A stretch of 64,000 nt of DNA from Polytrichum commune (lineage: Eukaryota > Streptophyta > Polytrichopsida > Polytrichales > Polytrichaceae): contig OX485808.1 of assembly GCA_950295325.1 (NCBI GenBank), forward strand, positions 18,930,527-18,994,526, given 5' to 3'. Below are positions 22,831 to 36,749 of the stretch, piece by piece. Position 1 is the stretch's first letter, and each line of letters begins with the position of its first letter. Made by a program: the position numbers and the translations under genes. Below the pieces are notes generated by a model. It was not told the origin of the DNA, searched no databases, and saw only the letters and a program-made list of their open reading frames with translations.

Positions 22831-23889
22831 CCTCTCAGCTAAAATTTATGACTCACTGAAATGAAGGTTGTTTTGCTTTTGATAAGTGCTAAGTAATCTC
22901 ACAACTCTCTTCAATTCTGTGTAACTGGTACATTGAAACACTGTCCTCGAATGCCTGGACCAAGCTAAAGACTTCTGTAGTTCAGACAGGCTCCTTACAT
23001 ATTTCTCTCTAAGTGGCTGTGAAAAAGAACTGAGACTGGGAAGCTCTTCGAAAGGTAGTCTTGGAAATTCTGTTGTTAGTGCCTGTCAGCAGTCTGATCA
23101 ATGATGCATTCAGGTAATTCTGTTACCCTTCTTGATGTGAGGTGGTTGTTCCAGCTAGGTCCTTTAACCGAGTAATTTCTGAGGTGGCTGATTGGTGGGG
23201 TTCTCATCCTTTTCCTTGTGTGTTGACAGGGTGAAGTTGGTTTATACCTTCCTGATTTAATGCCTTTTTGTGATATCTCTTTGTGATTTGTGATCCCCTT
23301 TACGTGTAAAAGGGTGAAGTGGGGTCTTGAAGAATATCATGTTGAATGTTTGGAACTGTAGTATTTGGATGTCTTAGGAGTTTCAGTGTAATTCTAGTCC
23401 CATTGAAATTTTTCGCAATTTGTGTGTCTTTAAAGTGTATAGTACCCTTTCGAATGGATGAATGGATGGATGTTTCCTTTGGTTGTAAGTACAAATTCTG
23501 AACTACGAGTTCTATGAAGATTATGTACCAAATCCCACACATGTGTTGTAACCACTTAGTGGTTAATTCGTTTGCCGTCTTATATTTTGAAGATACTTTG
23601 TACTTGTCATATGTGTTGTTGTTGATGGTCGTGGTTGTCTTGCATAATGTGTTTGGTCGTGAATTCTCCGATAAATATATGGATGGTGCACTCCTTTTGA
23701 AATTTTCCCCTTTTGTTGATAATTGAGTAATTATATTCTCAATTTTTCTTATTTTTCCATTGTTGGTAGATTCCTCTTCCAATATCCCTTGTTTCATTGG
23801 TTGTATAAAATAATATTCAAGCATCTTATGGTGGACTTCATCATAATCCGGGGATGTAAAAATCTTCATCCCATCTTGGTCAAAAGTGA

Positions 23890-24453
23890 CAATTTGGTTG
23901 GGATTAACCCAATCATATGGTAAAAAGTTCTTTGATCTCCATCGTCCCAATTGTTTTTTATGAACGGTCTTGATCTCAATGGTATCGTCATCATGGATTC
24001 TTGTGATGGTGTAAGGTCCCACCCATTTTTGTTGTTCAAAAGGTGTCTTGATTTGTATGTGTGGTAGATATTTGCTCACTACTTTTTGCCCTTTGTAAAA
24101 TCTGCATGGTCTTGAATTGCTTGATTCTCCATTATGGTGGTTGGTGTTTATAGATGAATATCCTTTTGTACAAGATCCAATTGTTTCTCCTAGTGATGGG
24201 ACTTTGGTGTCACCAACTTCCAAAGCATACGCCTTTGCCTCTAGAGGTTCATGGTAAGGTTTAATCTTACTCATGTTTACCCTTCCAAGAGGTTCTCCTT
24301 GTAAAGTATTCACATCCACGGTATTGTTGTCGTAAATTTCTTTAATTTTGTAAGGTCCACTCCATCGAATTCTAAATTTGCCTGGACCGGGCTTGTTCAT
24401 CCTTTGATGCCACAAAATCTTTTGACCCTTGTAAAATTTGGGAATTTTGTTTT
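23890..24453 (-). other. Two integrase C-terminal (SH3-like) modules in tandem
   Basis: Module 1 (about 24240-24453) contains KFYKGQKILWHQ ... WSGPYKIKEI ... GEPLGRVN and ends at KIKPY. Module 2 (about 23905-24111) contains RFYKGQKVVSKY ... WVGPYTITRI ... KKQLGR and ends at FLPY. Both follow the GPY-type C-terminal fold of Ty3 integrases. Family members normally have one. They are separated by about 40 residues rich in Ser/Asn. Confidence 0.75.
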
Positions 24454-24808
24454 CTTGCGAATTCTCCTTTGCTTGATGAGTGTTGTTAGTCTTTTCCTTG
24501 GTATCATAAGAGGGTTTCTTGCAATGTTTGCACCTCTTGCCTTCCATTAAAGTTTTATCTTGTCGTCTTTTTCTCATGGTTTGAGTATGCTCGATATTTT
24601 CCTCCGCTTCTATACGGGTCAAGTCTAATGTCTTTAATTGTTCCATTCTCCGTTTAAGAACGGGATGCCATTCTTGATTTATTTGGAGATTCTCCTCGTT
24701 GTAAATGAACGTTAATGGAAGTAATGCTTCCGTTCCAAATACCAACGAAAATGGTGTATGCTTGGTGGTGACTTTGTATGCCGTTCTATACGCCCATAAT
24801 GCCGCATA

Positions 24809-25306
24809 TAGTTTAGTGTCCCAATCCGTGCGATTGGCGTTTACCATTTTGGTAAGTGTTGTTTTAATGACTTTGTTGGTGTTCTCCGCTTGGCCATTAG
24901 CTTGAGGGTAGTAAGTTGTTGATTTACGATGCAAGACCATAAATGTCTTGGTTAGAATTTGGATTGTCTCGTTTAGAAAGTGACTCCCTTGGTCACTAAC
25001 TAGTTCAATCGGACATCCGAATTTGGTGATGATCTCCTCAAATATGAATTTCGCGGTAGATGCCGCGGTATTATCCTTAAGTGCTCTTGCTTCTACCCAT
25101 TTGGTAGTGTAATCCGTGGCGGTGATGATGTATCTATTTTTAGTACCTTTAGCGGGAGGATTGATTGGTCCTATAAAGTCTAATCCCCATCTTTGGAATA
25201 CTTCCGTAGGCATAATTGGGTGTAGTGGTTGTGCGGACTTGGCTACTTTTGGTCCCACTCTTTGGCATATGTCGCATTGTTTGCAATACATATAAACGTC
25301 CCTTTT
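24809..25306 (-). other. Integrase catalytic core of the Tat-like fossil
   Basis: RNase-H-fold integrase core with the family landmarks WGLDFIGPI, LVSDQGSHF and NGQAENTNK, which mark the D, D and E blocks at normal order and spacing. It follows directly on the fifth zinc-binding module, the usual position. Fossil element; only the domain is reported here. Confidence 0.85.
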
Positions 25307-25351
25307 TATAGTAGGCCACCAATAAAAAGCTGTCAATATTTTGTGTAATGT

Positions 25352-27132
25352 GATGTTTGCCGCAAAGTGTCCTCCTGCAATGCCTTCATGTGCTTCGGCG
25401 ATGATCGCCTCGGTAATTGGTCCGGAGACACAACGCCTTTTCATTCCATCAGCCCCTTCTTTGATCAATTGATCTCCATTGATTAATTGAAAGGACCTAC
25501 TCCTTATCGCTATTTGTTGCCTTTGAGAAGTTATTGCCGGTGTTGTCAATCTCCCATGCGATAAATAGTCAATAAATGGCGTTCTCCTATCTTCTTGTGG
25601 ATCGGTAGTAATTGCTCCGCATTGTATTTTCGTTGTTACTTTCTTCTTACATTTGGAACATTCTCCATTGATATAATGTTCCGTGTCTCGTGCTATGGTA
25701 GGCCACCAATAAGGCCCGTTGAATATTTGTTGAATAGTATCGTTTGAGTTGAGATGGTAACCATTTTGCTCATGTACCTTTTTTATTAGATGGTTGATTT
25801 GATCTTCCGCGATACATATTTTACTTTCTCCTTGATTTACTTCCTTTCGTAATTCTCCTTCTTCCATAAAGTAAGTTCCATTTTCTTGTTCAAATGGATG
25901 TCGATCCCCGGTTTTCCCATGGTTCAAATATTCCATTATTGGTTTTCTCCAATCGATTTTGGTTGAATCACTCCTTAGCGTAGTACCATTGTATTGCTTG
26001 ATAAAACTTTGAATATCGCGAGTCATCGTAGGCCACCAATATGGTCCTTGTGTTGCTTGTTTTATCATTTCTTCACATGTTTGATATTTTCACGAAGTTC
26101 CTTTAAAAATCCTTGTATCCGATTCTCCGAGATGCATTCTTTAGGTATCCCATTGGCGACAAATCGTCTCATTAGTTTCCCATTCATGATGGCGAAGAAT
26201 TGACTTCTATTCGCAATCCGTTTCTTCTCTTCTCCGGTTAAGTCATTGCTCATTACCTTTCCGAATAATAAGTATTCGATGTAAGGTTTTCTCCAATCCG
26301 ATGGTGACATTTGCTTTAATATAGTCACTTGTTTATCTTTTAGATTCATCTCTTCTTGCTTTCCGTCGAGTTTTAGTATGCATTCTTCACATTCATATTC
26401 TGCATGATATTTGATGTCCTCATCAATCGTAGGCCACCAATATGGACTAAAGAATATTAATTGTTTAGTCATGGGTAAGGTCAAGTGCTTACCCTTTCCG
26501 TTGTGGGTTGCCGCTATTATCTTTCCTCCTCCGCTTCGTGTGACGCATATTCGCGTATCTCCGTTGGATAGTAATCTTATCAAAGTTCCTCCGTTGAGAA
26601 TGAACCGCTTGCATTTGTTTGCCCATTGAAGTTGTTTTTCATTGGTAATATTTTCTCCACGTATTTGTCTATTTCTCAAGTACTCAAAATAGGGTGTTCT
26701 CCAATCCGTCACTTGGTTCTCTTCCGCGGTGGACTCGTCATCCGATACCGAGTCTAGTATTAGAGTATCATTTTCTTGTTTATGTATTCGTCCTTCATTT
26801 TGTCGTAAGCAAACCGGACATTCTTCGCAATAATTTACTACGTCCCTCTTCCTTGTTGGCCACCAATAAGGTCTACTTAATATGGTGAACCAAGTATTTT
26901 CGAAAGTTTGATGATGGCCTTCTTGTTCGTGTGCTTCCGCTATAATCTCCTCAATAAGTTGTCCCGCTGTACATGTCTTCGATTCTCCACTTGGGCTAAC
27001 GCGTATTAATTTTTCTCCATCCATGATGTAGGGTTCACTAGCCCTTCTTATGCGTGTTTGTTCATCTTCCGTTGTTCCTATTGTTAACAACTTTCCATAC
27101 TTGAGGTATTCTTTGAACGGTTTTCTCCAATC
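25352..27132 (-). repeat. Five tandem copies of the integrase zinc-binding (H2C2) module
   Basis: Modules of about 105-115 residues lie at about 26803-27132, 26380-26706, 25985-26298, 25649-25954 and 25352-25591. Each runs from a DWRKP-like start (DWRKPFKEYL, DWRTPYFEYL, DWRKPYIEYL, DWRKPIMEYL, RRTPFIDYL) through an NGxLIR-type segment and an H-rich helix to YWWPT, then a Cys-containing end (CPVC, CEEC, CSKC or CDIC in four of them). The fifth is the most canonical and leads into the integrase core. Ty3 elements normally carry one such module. The copies differ widely from each other, so the amplification is old rather than a recent tandem duplication. Confidence 0.8.
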
Positions 27133-28129
27133 TTCCGTTGGTTGAACATATACCATATACCATTCAAGGCATGGTATCACGTTTTCCTTTCCTTGTTCAT
27201 TTTCTTCACTTGTTGGTTCATTTTCTTCCATGTAATCATCTTCTTCTTCTTCTAGTACCTCCATACAAAATAAGTTGGCATTCGGTAGTTGGTCGTTTAC
27301 TCCGGTGGGTGGTTCTCCATTATCGATTCTTGAGAGGTGATCCGCCATCACGTGTCGTCTTCCGGGCATATACACAATCTCATCTTTTGCGCTAGTACCG
27401 CTCCAATGGCTATGTTTGATGCATCACAATGGACATGGAATTCCATTGACCAATTTGGAGCCATTAGTATTGGTGTCGTCGTGAGAAGTTTCTTGACTAG
27501 TTCAAATGTTTGTTGGCAATTTGTCGTCCATTCAAATGCTTCATCCTTTTTGAGGAGAGCATAAAGAGGTCTCATAATTTGTGCAAACATCCATATGAAT
27601 CTCCTATGGTATGTTACCGAGCCTAAGAATGCTCGTAAACTCTTGACATTTGTTGGTGGTGGTAAGTTTTGTATCACGGAGATTTTTTTGGGATCTATCA
27701 AAAGTCCCTCTTTGCACACCACGTGACCGAGTAATCTACCCGAGGTCACACAAATCATGCACTTCTCCGGATTAAGACTTAATCCACACTCTCTACATCG
27801 TTGAAGACAAAGCTTAAGGTGCTTGATATGATCCGCCTTGGTCCCATATATACTAAAATCGTTCAAAAATACTTTCATGAAATCATTTAGAAACTCCGCG
27901 AATATCGTCATCACTCCCCTTTGAAAAGTGGATGGCGCGCTCATTAGTCCGAACGACATCACTCTAGTAGCATAAGCTCCCCATTCCGTGATAAAACAAG
28001 TTTTCGGTTGATCCTCCGGTGCTACCCTCACTTGATTGTAACCACTAAACCCGTTTAGTAGTGACAACATTTCGTGTCCCGCTACCGTTTCAAGAATTTC
28101 CTCCGTGAATGGTAATGGAAATGGGTCAG

Positions 28130-31100
28130 TGTCGCAACCCTTGCTAGGTCCCTTAATAATCTTGCCAATTTTCGTTTCTAGCAAAGGTTACGAGCGCTAA
28201 CCATTCGCATTCCGCCATGCTAATGGATAGCTCCTCTTACCCCGGACCAATAGTTCATAGGAGGGAACCAACCCTCCTACTTTGCTTTCGAGACTCACCC
28301 CTTAATCGGTAACCCATTTCCCCAATGTGGACTTCCATCCATGGAAGTCCAATCCTATGTTGATCATCGCGTTGCCGGAGCAACACTACAACAACCCGAA
28401 GCATACTAGGCAACTATGGCCTCACAATAGGCCAAAGCCCATGGAGGCCTTGCCGTTCGGCCTCGGGTGGGTGAGGCCACACCACCTCACCCATATAAGT
28501 CTCTAGGACTTCACGCGGGGCCCCTACCCCACCGTCAACCAACCTCTTGTCTCTCTACCAAGAGTTGGGGCTAAGTGGACATTTTCCCTTAGCTGCTGGG
28601 CCTAGAACCCCCCCTGCAGCTTCAGACCATCATAACTTCCTTGTATGATGTCTGATCATAACCACCAACCACTCCATCTTCATCTACGTTTCACGTAGAT
28701 GCCGATGGACTCCTCACTTGCCCCATTCGGGCAAGTATTGAGGAAGTTATGCCTGTTTGAACCTTGGCAGTCCCGGGAATCACTCCCAGGCACTGCTGTA
28801 CCAGGGCGCTGTCCCGGGACAGCGCCCCACTCAAATGGCCATAACTCCTAGCTCACACCTCCGATTGAGGTGTTCTTGAGCATTGTAGAATCACCACGCC
28901 ATGAGCTACGCATAGCTTTTGGCTTCACCCTCATGCCTCCTAGTCTCCGTGGGTGGGGGCGTTCCCAACGCCCGGGGCCCTCACCCACACTAGGATCACT
29001 TGGGCCCTCTCACCAACGGCGCCACAAGTCCCGGGTGTCACTCCGGGGTCCCCCTTGTGCCCACGGTGTTTCGGGCACTCCTCATGGAGAGGTGCGCGAC
29101 AGTCACCCCCACCAAACGGAGTCGATGCCCTCATCGACTATACTCGTAGTCGGCACACCAATTCTCAAGTTGCCATCCTCTATGGTGCCGCATTGTGTTT
29201 ACCTTAGGGCGCGACCCCCACAATGCATCTTCAAATTTGGCATAGTCCCAAAGGTGTCGTTCCTAGGTGGTCCGTTAGCGACCTTGGATCTCTCCTCCTA
29301 GGACCTAACCTATACTAGACCCACCTACTTTGGGACTCACTTGGGTTGCCCCTCCTTTGGGGCCTCCCCCGTTAGGCTCCACTAGCCTAACGTGACACAT
29401 CTAGGTGAGACCTCAACGCTTCCACTAAGTTGTCTCGGTTGCAACTCCAAGATGGCTTTCCATTGTTAAGCCACACCTCGATCGCACGGGGGTGATGCCA
29501 AGTCCCGCCCGACTCGGTTCCCACTTTGCTCTTTCGAGACATGGGTTCATGACTCCCATGCGCCAACTTTCGTTTGCTCGCGTGTAGCACTTTTATGAGC
29601 ACGCGCCATCACCTTGTCCCCGCCCGGACAAGCCCACGGCTAAGAGGTTTCTTGGTTTTATCCAAGGCCCCTCCAAGCCATGGCCCCCAATTACTCGGCT
29701 TACCCAACCTAGTTTGGCATGTCTATTCCCCCTCTTCCATTAACCAAGCACAAGTACAAGACTAGGACCTCATCTCATACTTTTCTCTTTGCACCACTAA
29801 AGTTTGGACTTTATTCCCTCAAGCCAAAGAACAAGTTCATGTCGTGGAGCAATTAACCTCGAAGCTAAGTGTGCTACTAGCGTCTCTCCCCCACTAAAGG
29901 AGATTGATGTCCTCATCAATGCCTACGCTTCATTTTATTAGAATCCTTAGCCTTAGTTTCTTCAAAGTGCTTCACCAATTCATTGGTGTTGACCATGTCT
30001 CTTACCGCCACCCAAGCGGTTTCTTTCTCATGGTATCCTCACCATTTCACCAAGTACTCCTTTGTACATTTTCTTTCATTTTCACTTGGGCTTCCTACAC
30101 TTGAGGATGCCCTCCTACCTCATGTTCCAAGTGACCTCCACAAGGTCGGGACGTGGCCTAATCACTTGCTTGTGATCGGGCCACAAGGTGGCGTCCTAAA
30201 ATGACTTTCGTAATGAGACATGAAATGTCGGATGCACTTTGATCTCCGGCGGTAATTCCAACTTATACATGTCCCTGAACACTTGTTCCACAATGGAAAA
30301 CGAAGTTCCAATTTTGGACATGAACTTTTGAAGTAAGGCCTTTGGGCAACGTGAAGTTGTCCACATTCACCTTTTCGGCCCACCTCATACTCCACTTCGC
30401 GTCTTCCGGCATTGATTTGCACTCCGTAGCACCTTCGGGCTTTCTCCACCAACAACTTGGTCATCTCCAAGACTTGTTTACCATCCTTGGCCAAGTCCTC
30501 ACCATCTTGGTTGAACTCTAGTGTTGAATGTGCCCCCTCGAGAGCTAGGTTAATAGGTTGGAGCGCATCCACTCCATAAGCCACCACGAAAGACCACCCC
30601 TTGGTAGCCAAGTGCGTGGCTACATTGCAATTACACTCCGCTCGACCCACATAATCCGCCCAATCTCCTTGGTCCGCCCCCACCAAGTTCCTCAAGTATT
30701 GCTTCAAGACTCCATTCACACGCTCCGTTTTCCCATCCATTTGGGAATGCAAGGCCGTGCTAAACCTTAGTTTCATTCCGACCTCCTTAGAGAAATGCAT
30801 TGAAAATGCACTTGTGAACTTTGAATCTTGATCCCACACAATCACTCTTGGCAACCCGTGGTGCCTCAACCATCCTTTGAGAAAAGGCTATGCGGTCTCC
30901 AACGCGGTGGCGGTTCCCACAATCGGCACCATGTGTGCCAACTTGGCAAACCGCTCTACCATCAACAAGATGGCATCATACCCATGTGACTCCGGCAAAC
31001 TTGTGATCAAGTCCATGCACATACTATGCCATGACGCCGACGGGATAGGCAACGGTTGCAAGAAACCGCCTTGCTTTTGGTAAGAGGCTCGGTTCACTTG

Positions 31101-34100
31101 GCACTTTATTCACGCCTTCACAAAGTGGGTTATATCCTCCTTTATGCACCCCCAATGGTACCTCTTTGACACCATTCTATGGCGGTTGTTTCTTTCTCCT
31201 TTATGGCCGGCAATAGGACTATCATATTCCTCCTTCAAAACCGATAGCCTCAACTTGCCTTGTGGCACATACACCCAACTTTGCTTGCACTTGAACAATC
31301 CGTCCACCAACTTAGCCTCTTTGAGCACCTTGCTCTTGCGAAGCTCACCTAAAAGCTTTTGTGCTTTGGGGTAGTTAATTTACCCCTCCCGTATCTTGAA
31401 TGACAAGTTTCCTTCGCCGGCACACATTAGCCACAAGGTTTGGATGGTTCTCATTGCTTGGAACTCTTCCGGTCTACTTCGCGCATCTGGCACCACATTT
31501 CCACGGTCCGGTTTGTGGATCAAATCCACGTTCATAAGCGCCAAACTATCATGCCACCGCAATGACTTGGCGCTCACTTGCGCTTGAATGTCAAAATTCT
31601 TTTAGGACACATTGCCCATGTAGACCTTTGCTTTGTGCGACCCCAAATAGTATCGCAATATCTTCAAGCAATGCACTACGGCAAAGAAGTTCTTTGTCAT
31701 GAGTTGGTTGTCTTCTTTGACAACCATCGAGCTTCATGCTCCCATATGCAATGGCCATCCATCTTACATCAACAATCCGCCATTGGCAAAGTCATTCACC
31801 CCCGTATGCACCTCAAAAGGTTTGTCAAGCTCCGCGAACTTGAGCACGGGCGTCTAAGAACACTTGCTCTCAAGCTCCCCAAAGACTTGGTGGCAAGGCT
31901 CATCCCACTCTTGGAATAGCCATTTCTTCCACAAGTCGGATAAGGTCGGATAACCATCAAGCTTAACGCTCTCATATGCAATGGCCATCCATCTTATATT
32001 AACCATCCGCCAATGGCAAAGTCACTCGCCCCCCCGTATGCACCTCAAAAGGTTTGTCAAGCTCCGCGAACTTGAACACGGGTGGCAAAGACAATTTTGT
32101 ATTAAGCTCCCCAAAGACTTTGGGGCAAGGCTCATCCCACTCTTGAGATAGCCATTTCTTTCACAAGTCGCACAAGGTTTGACAACCTTTAAGCTTAATG
32201 CTCCCATAAGCAATGGTCATCCATCATGGATCAACATCCGCCAATGGTAAAGTCACTCGCCCCCGTATGCACCTCAAAAGGTTTGTCAAAATCCGCGAAC
32301 CTAAGCACGGGCGGCGAAGAGAACTTGTTTTTGAGCTCCCCAAAGGCTCGGTGACAAGGCTCATCCCACTCTTGGGATAGCCATTTTCCTCAATAAGTTG
32401 AATAAGGTCCTAGCAACCTTAGAAAACTCTCGAATGAAGTGGTGGGAGTAATTGGCTAGGCCAACAAATGACCTAAGCCATTTTTGAATGAAGGGCCAAT
32501 TCTCCTTTTGGATTGCCTTGACATTCTTCATGTTCGTCCACCAACTCCCTTTGTCACCAAATACCTCAAGAAATCAATCTCTTGTTGAGCAAAGTTATTT
32601 TTCACTCCTTGGCGGTAACTTTTTAGGCAACACATTGGTGAATATATCATTGTATCTCACCAACATCACACCAATGTTGTTTGGAGGAGGCCCATCTTTC
32701 CTAGCCTCCCCATACGTTCCTTGGAGTTGCTCCAATTGAACCACGACCATTATGCTTTCTATTTTTCATTTGGTCCATTAAGACCAAATTCAACTTAGGT
32801 CCTCCTACCATAGGAGTCCTTGTCAATTTGAACTTCAATTCTTTGCCATTATGACACATCATAATGCACCGCAAGCACACCGGCTTGCACCTCACATCTA
32901 TCATGTGAGTTTCAAAGAAGGCGGCCTTCACAATGACATGCATTTCATCTATTTCACTTGGTGTGAAATTTTGACAAAAATCCAATGTCCCACATTGAAA
33001 GGTTACATGCATCGCGGCCTCCTTTGTCTCATGCGGTTTGCCCTTTCCAAATCGCATCTTGGTGGGCTTGCCCGCTCTATCAATCGGCAAGCCCCAACTC
33101 CCTTGTGAGTTTTGGGCTCAAGAAGGAATGGCTTGCCTCTTTGTCAACCCATGAGACAATTCTCCCATTCATTTGACTCTCAAGGTACAAAAGACTTGGC
33201 CTTGGCCTTGGCTAAAGGCTACTAGCCTAGGCCACAATGCCATCGTCTTACATTCGGTCCTCGGCAACTTGGCTTGGCTTGGTCCGCAAAGCCAACTTTA
33301 AACATTTCGTCCGCGGGACAAATTGGTTTGGTGCCACAAAACCAATTTCTAATAGTTTGTCCGCAAAACAAACATGTTTTGCCTTGGTAGCACAAAGCCA
33401 CCTTCCACACTCCGTCCGCGGCACGAACATGAATTGCCTTGGTAGGACAAACCCACCTCCCAACATTCCGTCCGCGGCACAAGTATGATTTGCTTTGGAA
33501 CCATAAAGCCACCTTTCAACATTCCGTCCGCGGCTCTAACATGTTTTGCCTAAGTAAAATGGACCAAACAATTTGCACTCATTTCTTTGGGACCTACTTT
33601 GGCTAAAGCCACTTGTGGTGATGCGCCGCCAAACTTCTCTTTGGGACCATCGGCTTCAATGCTCTTGCAAACTTGATGGTCCCCACCATGTCCTCAAGAA
33701 GCCTTAGGGACTTAAACAAGGCATCCACCACCTGCTTTTAAAACCCCACCTAAAAGGATGCATTTCTTAGAAAACTCGTCCATTTTAGGTGTATCCTTCA
33801 TTTGTGCGTTTGAATAGCGCACATAGGCCTTAAGAGGCCCCGGGTGCCTCATTAGCACCAAATTCATTCCAACATCAATACCTTCCAAGCATTTCGAATT
33901 GGAATTTCAATCCAACATTAATGCCCTCCAAGGTTTTGGGTGCCTTCGGTATTGTAGGCCCCAAATGTTTTTTGAGGTTTAAGGGAGCCCTTTTCAAAGC
34001 ACTCCTCCATTTTCCTTACCAAATCCACCCTCATGCCCACCATTGTCATTAGAACCAATGGTATGGTCAAATTCCACTTGCACATGATCCTTGTTCCAAT

Positions 34101-35189
34101 TTGAGCCTCACAACCTTTTGGAAACCCCGGGCTCACCATCATAACCCGCATTTTTGATAGCCATGTCTACCTCAAAGTGTTAGCTCAAATATTGGAACCC
34201 TGCTCTGATACCACGTGTCGCAACCCTTGCTAGGTCCCTTAATAATCTTGCCAATTTTCAATTCTAGCAAAGGTTACGAGTGGCTAACCCTTCGCATACC
34301 GCCATGCTAATGGTTAGCTCCTCTTACCCCGGACCAATAGTTCATAGGAGGGAACCAACCCTCCTACTTTGCTTTTGGGACTCACCCCTTAATCGGTAAC
34401 CCATTTCCCCAATGTGGACTTCCATCCATGGAAGTCCAATCCTATGTTGATCATCGCGTTGCCGGAGCAACACTACAACAACCCGAAGCATACTAGGCAA
34501 CTATGGCCTCACAATAGGCCAAAGCCCATGGAGGCCTTGCCGTTCGGCCTCGGGTGGGTGAGGCCACACCACCTCACCCATATAAGCCTCTAGGACTCTA
34601 CGCGGGGCCCCTACCCCACCGTCAACCAACCTCTTGTCTCTCTACCAAGAGTTGGGGCCAAGTGGACATTTTCCCTTAGCCGCTGGGCCTAGAAGCCCCC
34701 CAGCAGCTTCAGACCATCATAACTTCCTTTTATGATGTCTGATTCCAGCAACCAACCACTCCATCTTCATCTACGTTTCACGTAGATGCCGATGGACTCC
34801 TCACTTGCCCCATTCGGGCAAGTATTGAGGAAGTTATGCCTGTTTGAACCTTGGCAGTCCCGGGAATCACTCCCAGGCACTGCTGTACCAGGGCGCTGTC
34901 CCGGGACAGCGCCCCACTCAAATGGCCATAACTCCTAGCTCACACCTCCGATTGAGGTGTTCTTGGGCTTTCTAGAATCACCACGCCATGAGCTACGCAT
35001 AACTCATGGCCTTACCCTTGTGCCTCCTAGTCTTTGTGGGTGGGAGGCGTTCCCAACGCCCGGGGCCCTCACCCACACTAGGATCACTTGGGCCCTCTCA
35101 CCAACGGCGCCACAAGTCCCGGGTGTCACTCCGGGGTCCCCCTTGTGCCCACGGTGTTTCGGGCACTCCTCATGGAGAGGTGCGCGACA
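28130..35189 (-). mobile_element. Full-length nested chromovirus (Ty3/gypsy), TSD GTCAG
   Basis: 7,060 bp with LTRs 28130-29101 and 34216-35189, TG...CA ends and exact GTCAG duplications at 28125-28129 and 35190-35194. It sits inside the reverse-transcriptase region of the Tat-like fossil. Reading leftwards: 5' LTR, primer-binding site, an eroded gag-pol part (with tandem repeats near 31690-32390 and 33220-33560), RNase H tail (31380-31577), integrase zinc-binding domain (31110-31328), integrase core (about 30500-31097), the VHPTFHVS C-terminal motif (about 30200) and a chromodomain-like block (about 29930-30100). It is heavily broken, with well over ten breaks. The two LTRs differ at about 4% of positions by eye, but see the mosaic finding before using that as an age. 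Confidence 0.92.
34202..34213 (-). other. Primer-binding site of the nested element (initiator Met tRNA)
   Basis: On the minus strand TGGTATCAGAGC begins two bases inside the 5' LTR edge (34216). It is complementary to the 3' end of plant initiator methionine tRNA, the usual primer of many plant Ty3 and copia elements. It fixes the element's orientation. Confidence 0.9.
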
Positions 35190-36749
35190 GTCAGATTTTG
35201 TCATTCCGTTGAGTTTTCGATAATTTACGCACACTCTCAACTTTCCATTCTTCTTTGGTACTATCACTATCGGCGAGAGCCATTCCGCTCTATCTACCGG
35301 GTAGATGAATCCGGCCTTGAGCAATTTGTCGATCTCCTCTTTCACCTTCGCCGCATAATTCGGATTTATTCGATATCTACTTTGCTTGATCGGCTTGGTA
35401 TTTGGTTTGAGCTCTATCTTATGTTCACAAATGTGGGGTGGTATCCCTTTCATGTCTTCATACGTCCATGCGAATACATCCTTGTAATCCCTTAGTATCT
35501 CAATCACTTGGTTTTCATAGGTCGGGTCAAGTTCCTTTCCTATTCGTACCATTTTGGGATCCTCCGTTGTCCCAAGGTTAATCTCTTTTATCATATCTTG
35601 ATCTTCGATAGTCCATCCGGCGATTGTTTTCCCTTTCACCGCTTCGGATGCCGGTGTTCGATCGATCGCTTGTTCTCCTTCCTTCATCTCATAAAAGTGA
35701 GATGGATAAACCGGTTTCTCTCCCATGTCTTCTTTTTGTTTTGGAGTTCATTCTTTGAGCTTAGGAACTTGTTTCTCCTTTTTCTTGGTATTCGTTTTAG
35801 GTCCCTTTTTGTTGATATTCTCCACATTTTCTCCTTCGATGCTTGTCATAACCATATTGCAATCGGTTTCATATAATTGCTTCAATCCATCTAGTTCCAC
35901 ATCGGCTATGTGGTGTAAGCTTGGATAAGCTTGATAAACTACTTGTTCCTCTTCATCGGTTAATCCGGCTTCCCAATCAAATCCTTCGATATTGATTGGT
36001 CTTGATGAATCCGGAAGCTTTGGTCTTTGATTAGTACCAATACATACATCTATTCCATTTTGATACAAAATTAGTTGACTCTTTCCCCAATCATGCTTGG
36101 CACGTGCTTGCTTAAGCCATGGTCGTCCAAGTAGCATTGAGTAGTTATTCTCTTGATTCTCCATCTTTATCACCGTCACGGTAATCTTAAAAGTTAATCC
36201 TCCAATATTTATTTTCAAATTCTTGATGATTCCAAGTGGCGTTACTTTTCTTTGATCCACCATTTTGATTGTAAATGGTGCCACTTCAAGTTGTTTTTCT
36301 ATTCCCAATTTGTCCATCAAAGTGTCCGTAATAATATTCACTCCCGATCCTCCATCGAGTAAAACATTGGATATTCGCCGATTCTTAGTCCATACCGCTA
36401 TCATCGGCATCTCTTCATCAAAGTCTTTTGTGGCTACGAGATATGTTTGAGGTACTTCCCTCTCATCTCGCCCGTTTGTGTAAATTGCTTCCATTATTTT
36501 TCTTTTGCAATAAGGGGCTATCTCCAAAAGTTGCCCTATTGTTATATTTGCTTGAGTTGAATCTAGTACTTTTCGAATAATTTGTCCTACTTTCGATCGG
36601 GGTTCTTCTTCCGTCGTTTTTCTCCTAGACGACGTCCGGTACTCTGCTGCAAGATCTTCTGGCTCTAAAAGATCTTCGCCCGCTTCCCGTTGTATCTTCT
36701 TGATCGTATTCGTTACTTGGCGGTGTATCTCCCGCTTCTTCTTCCATTC

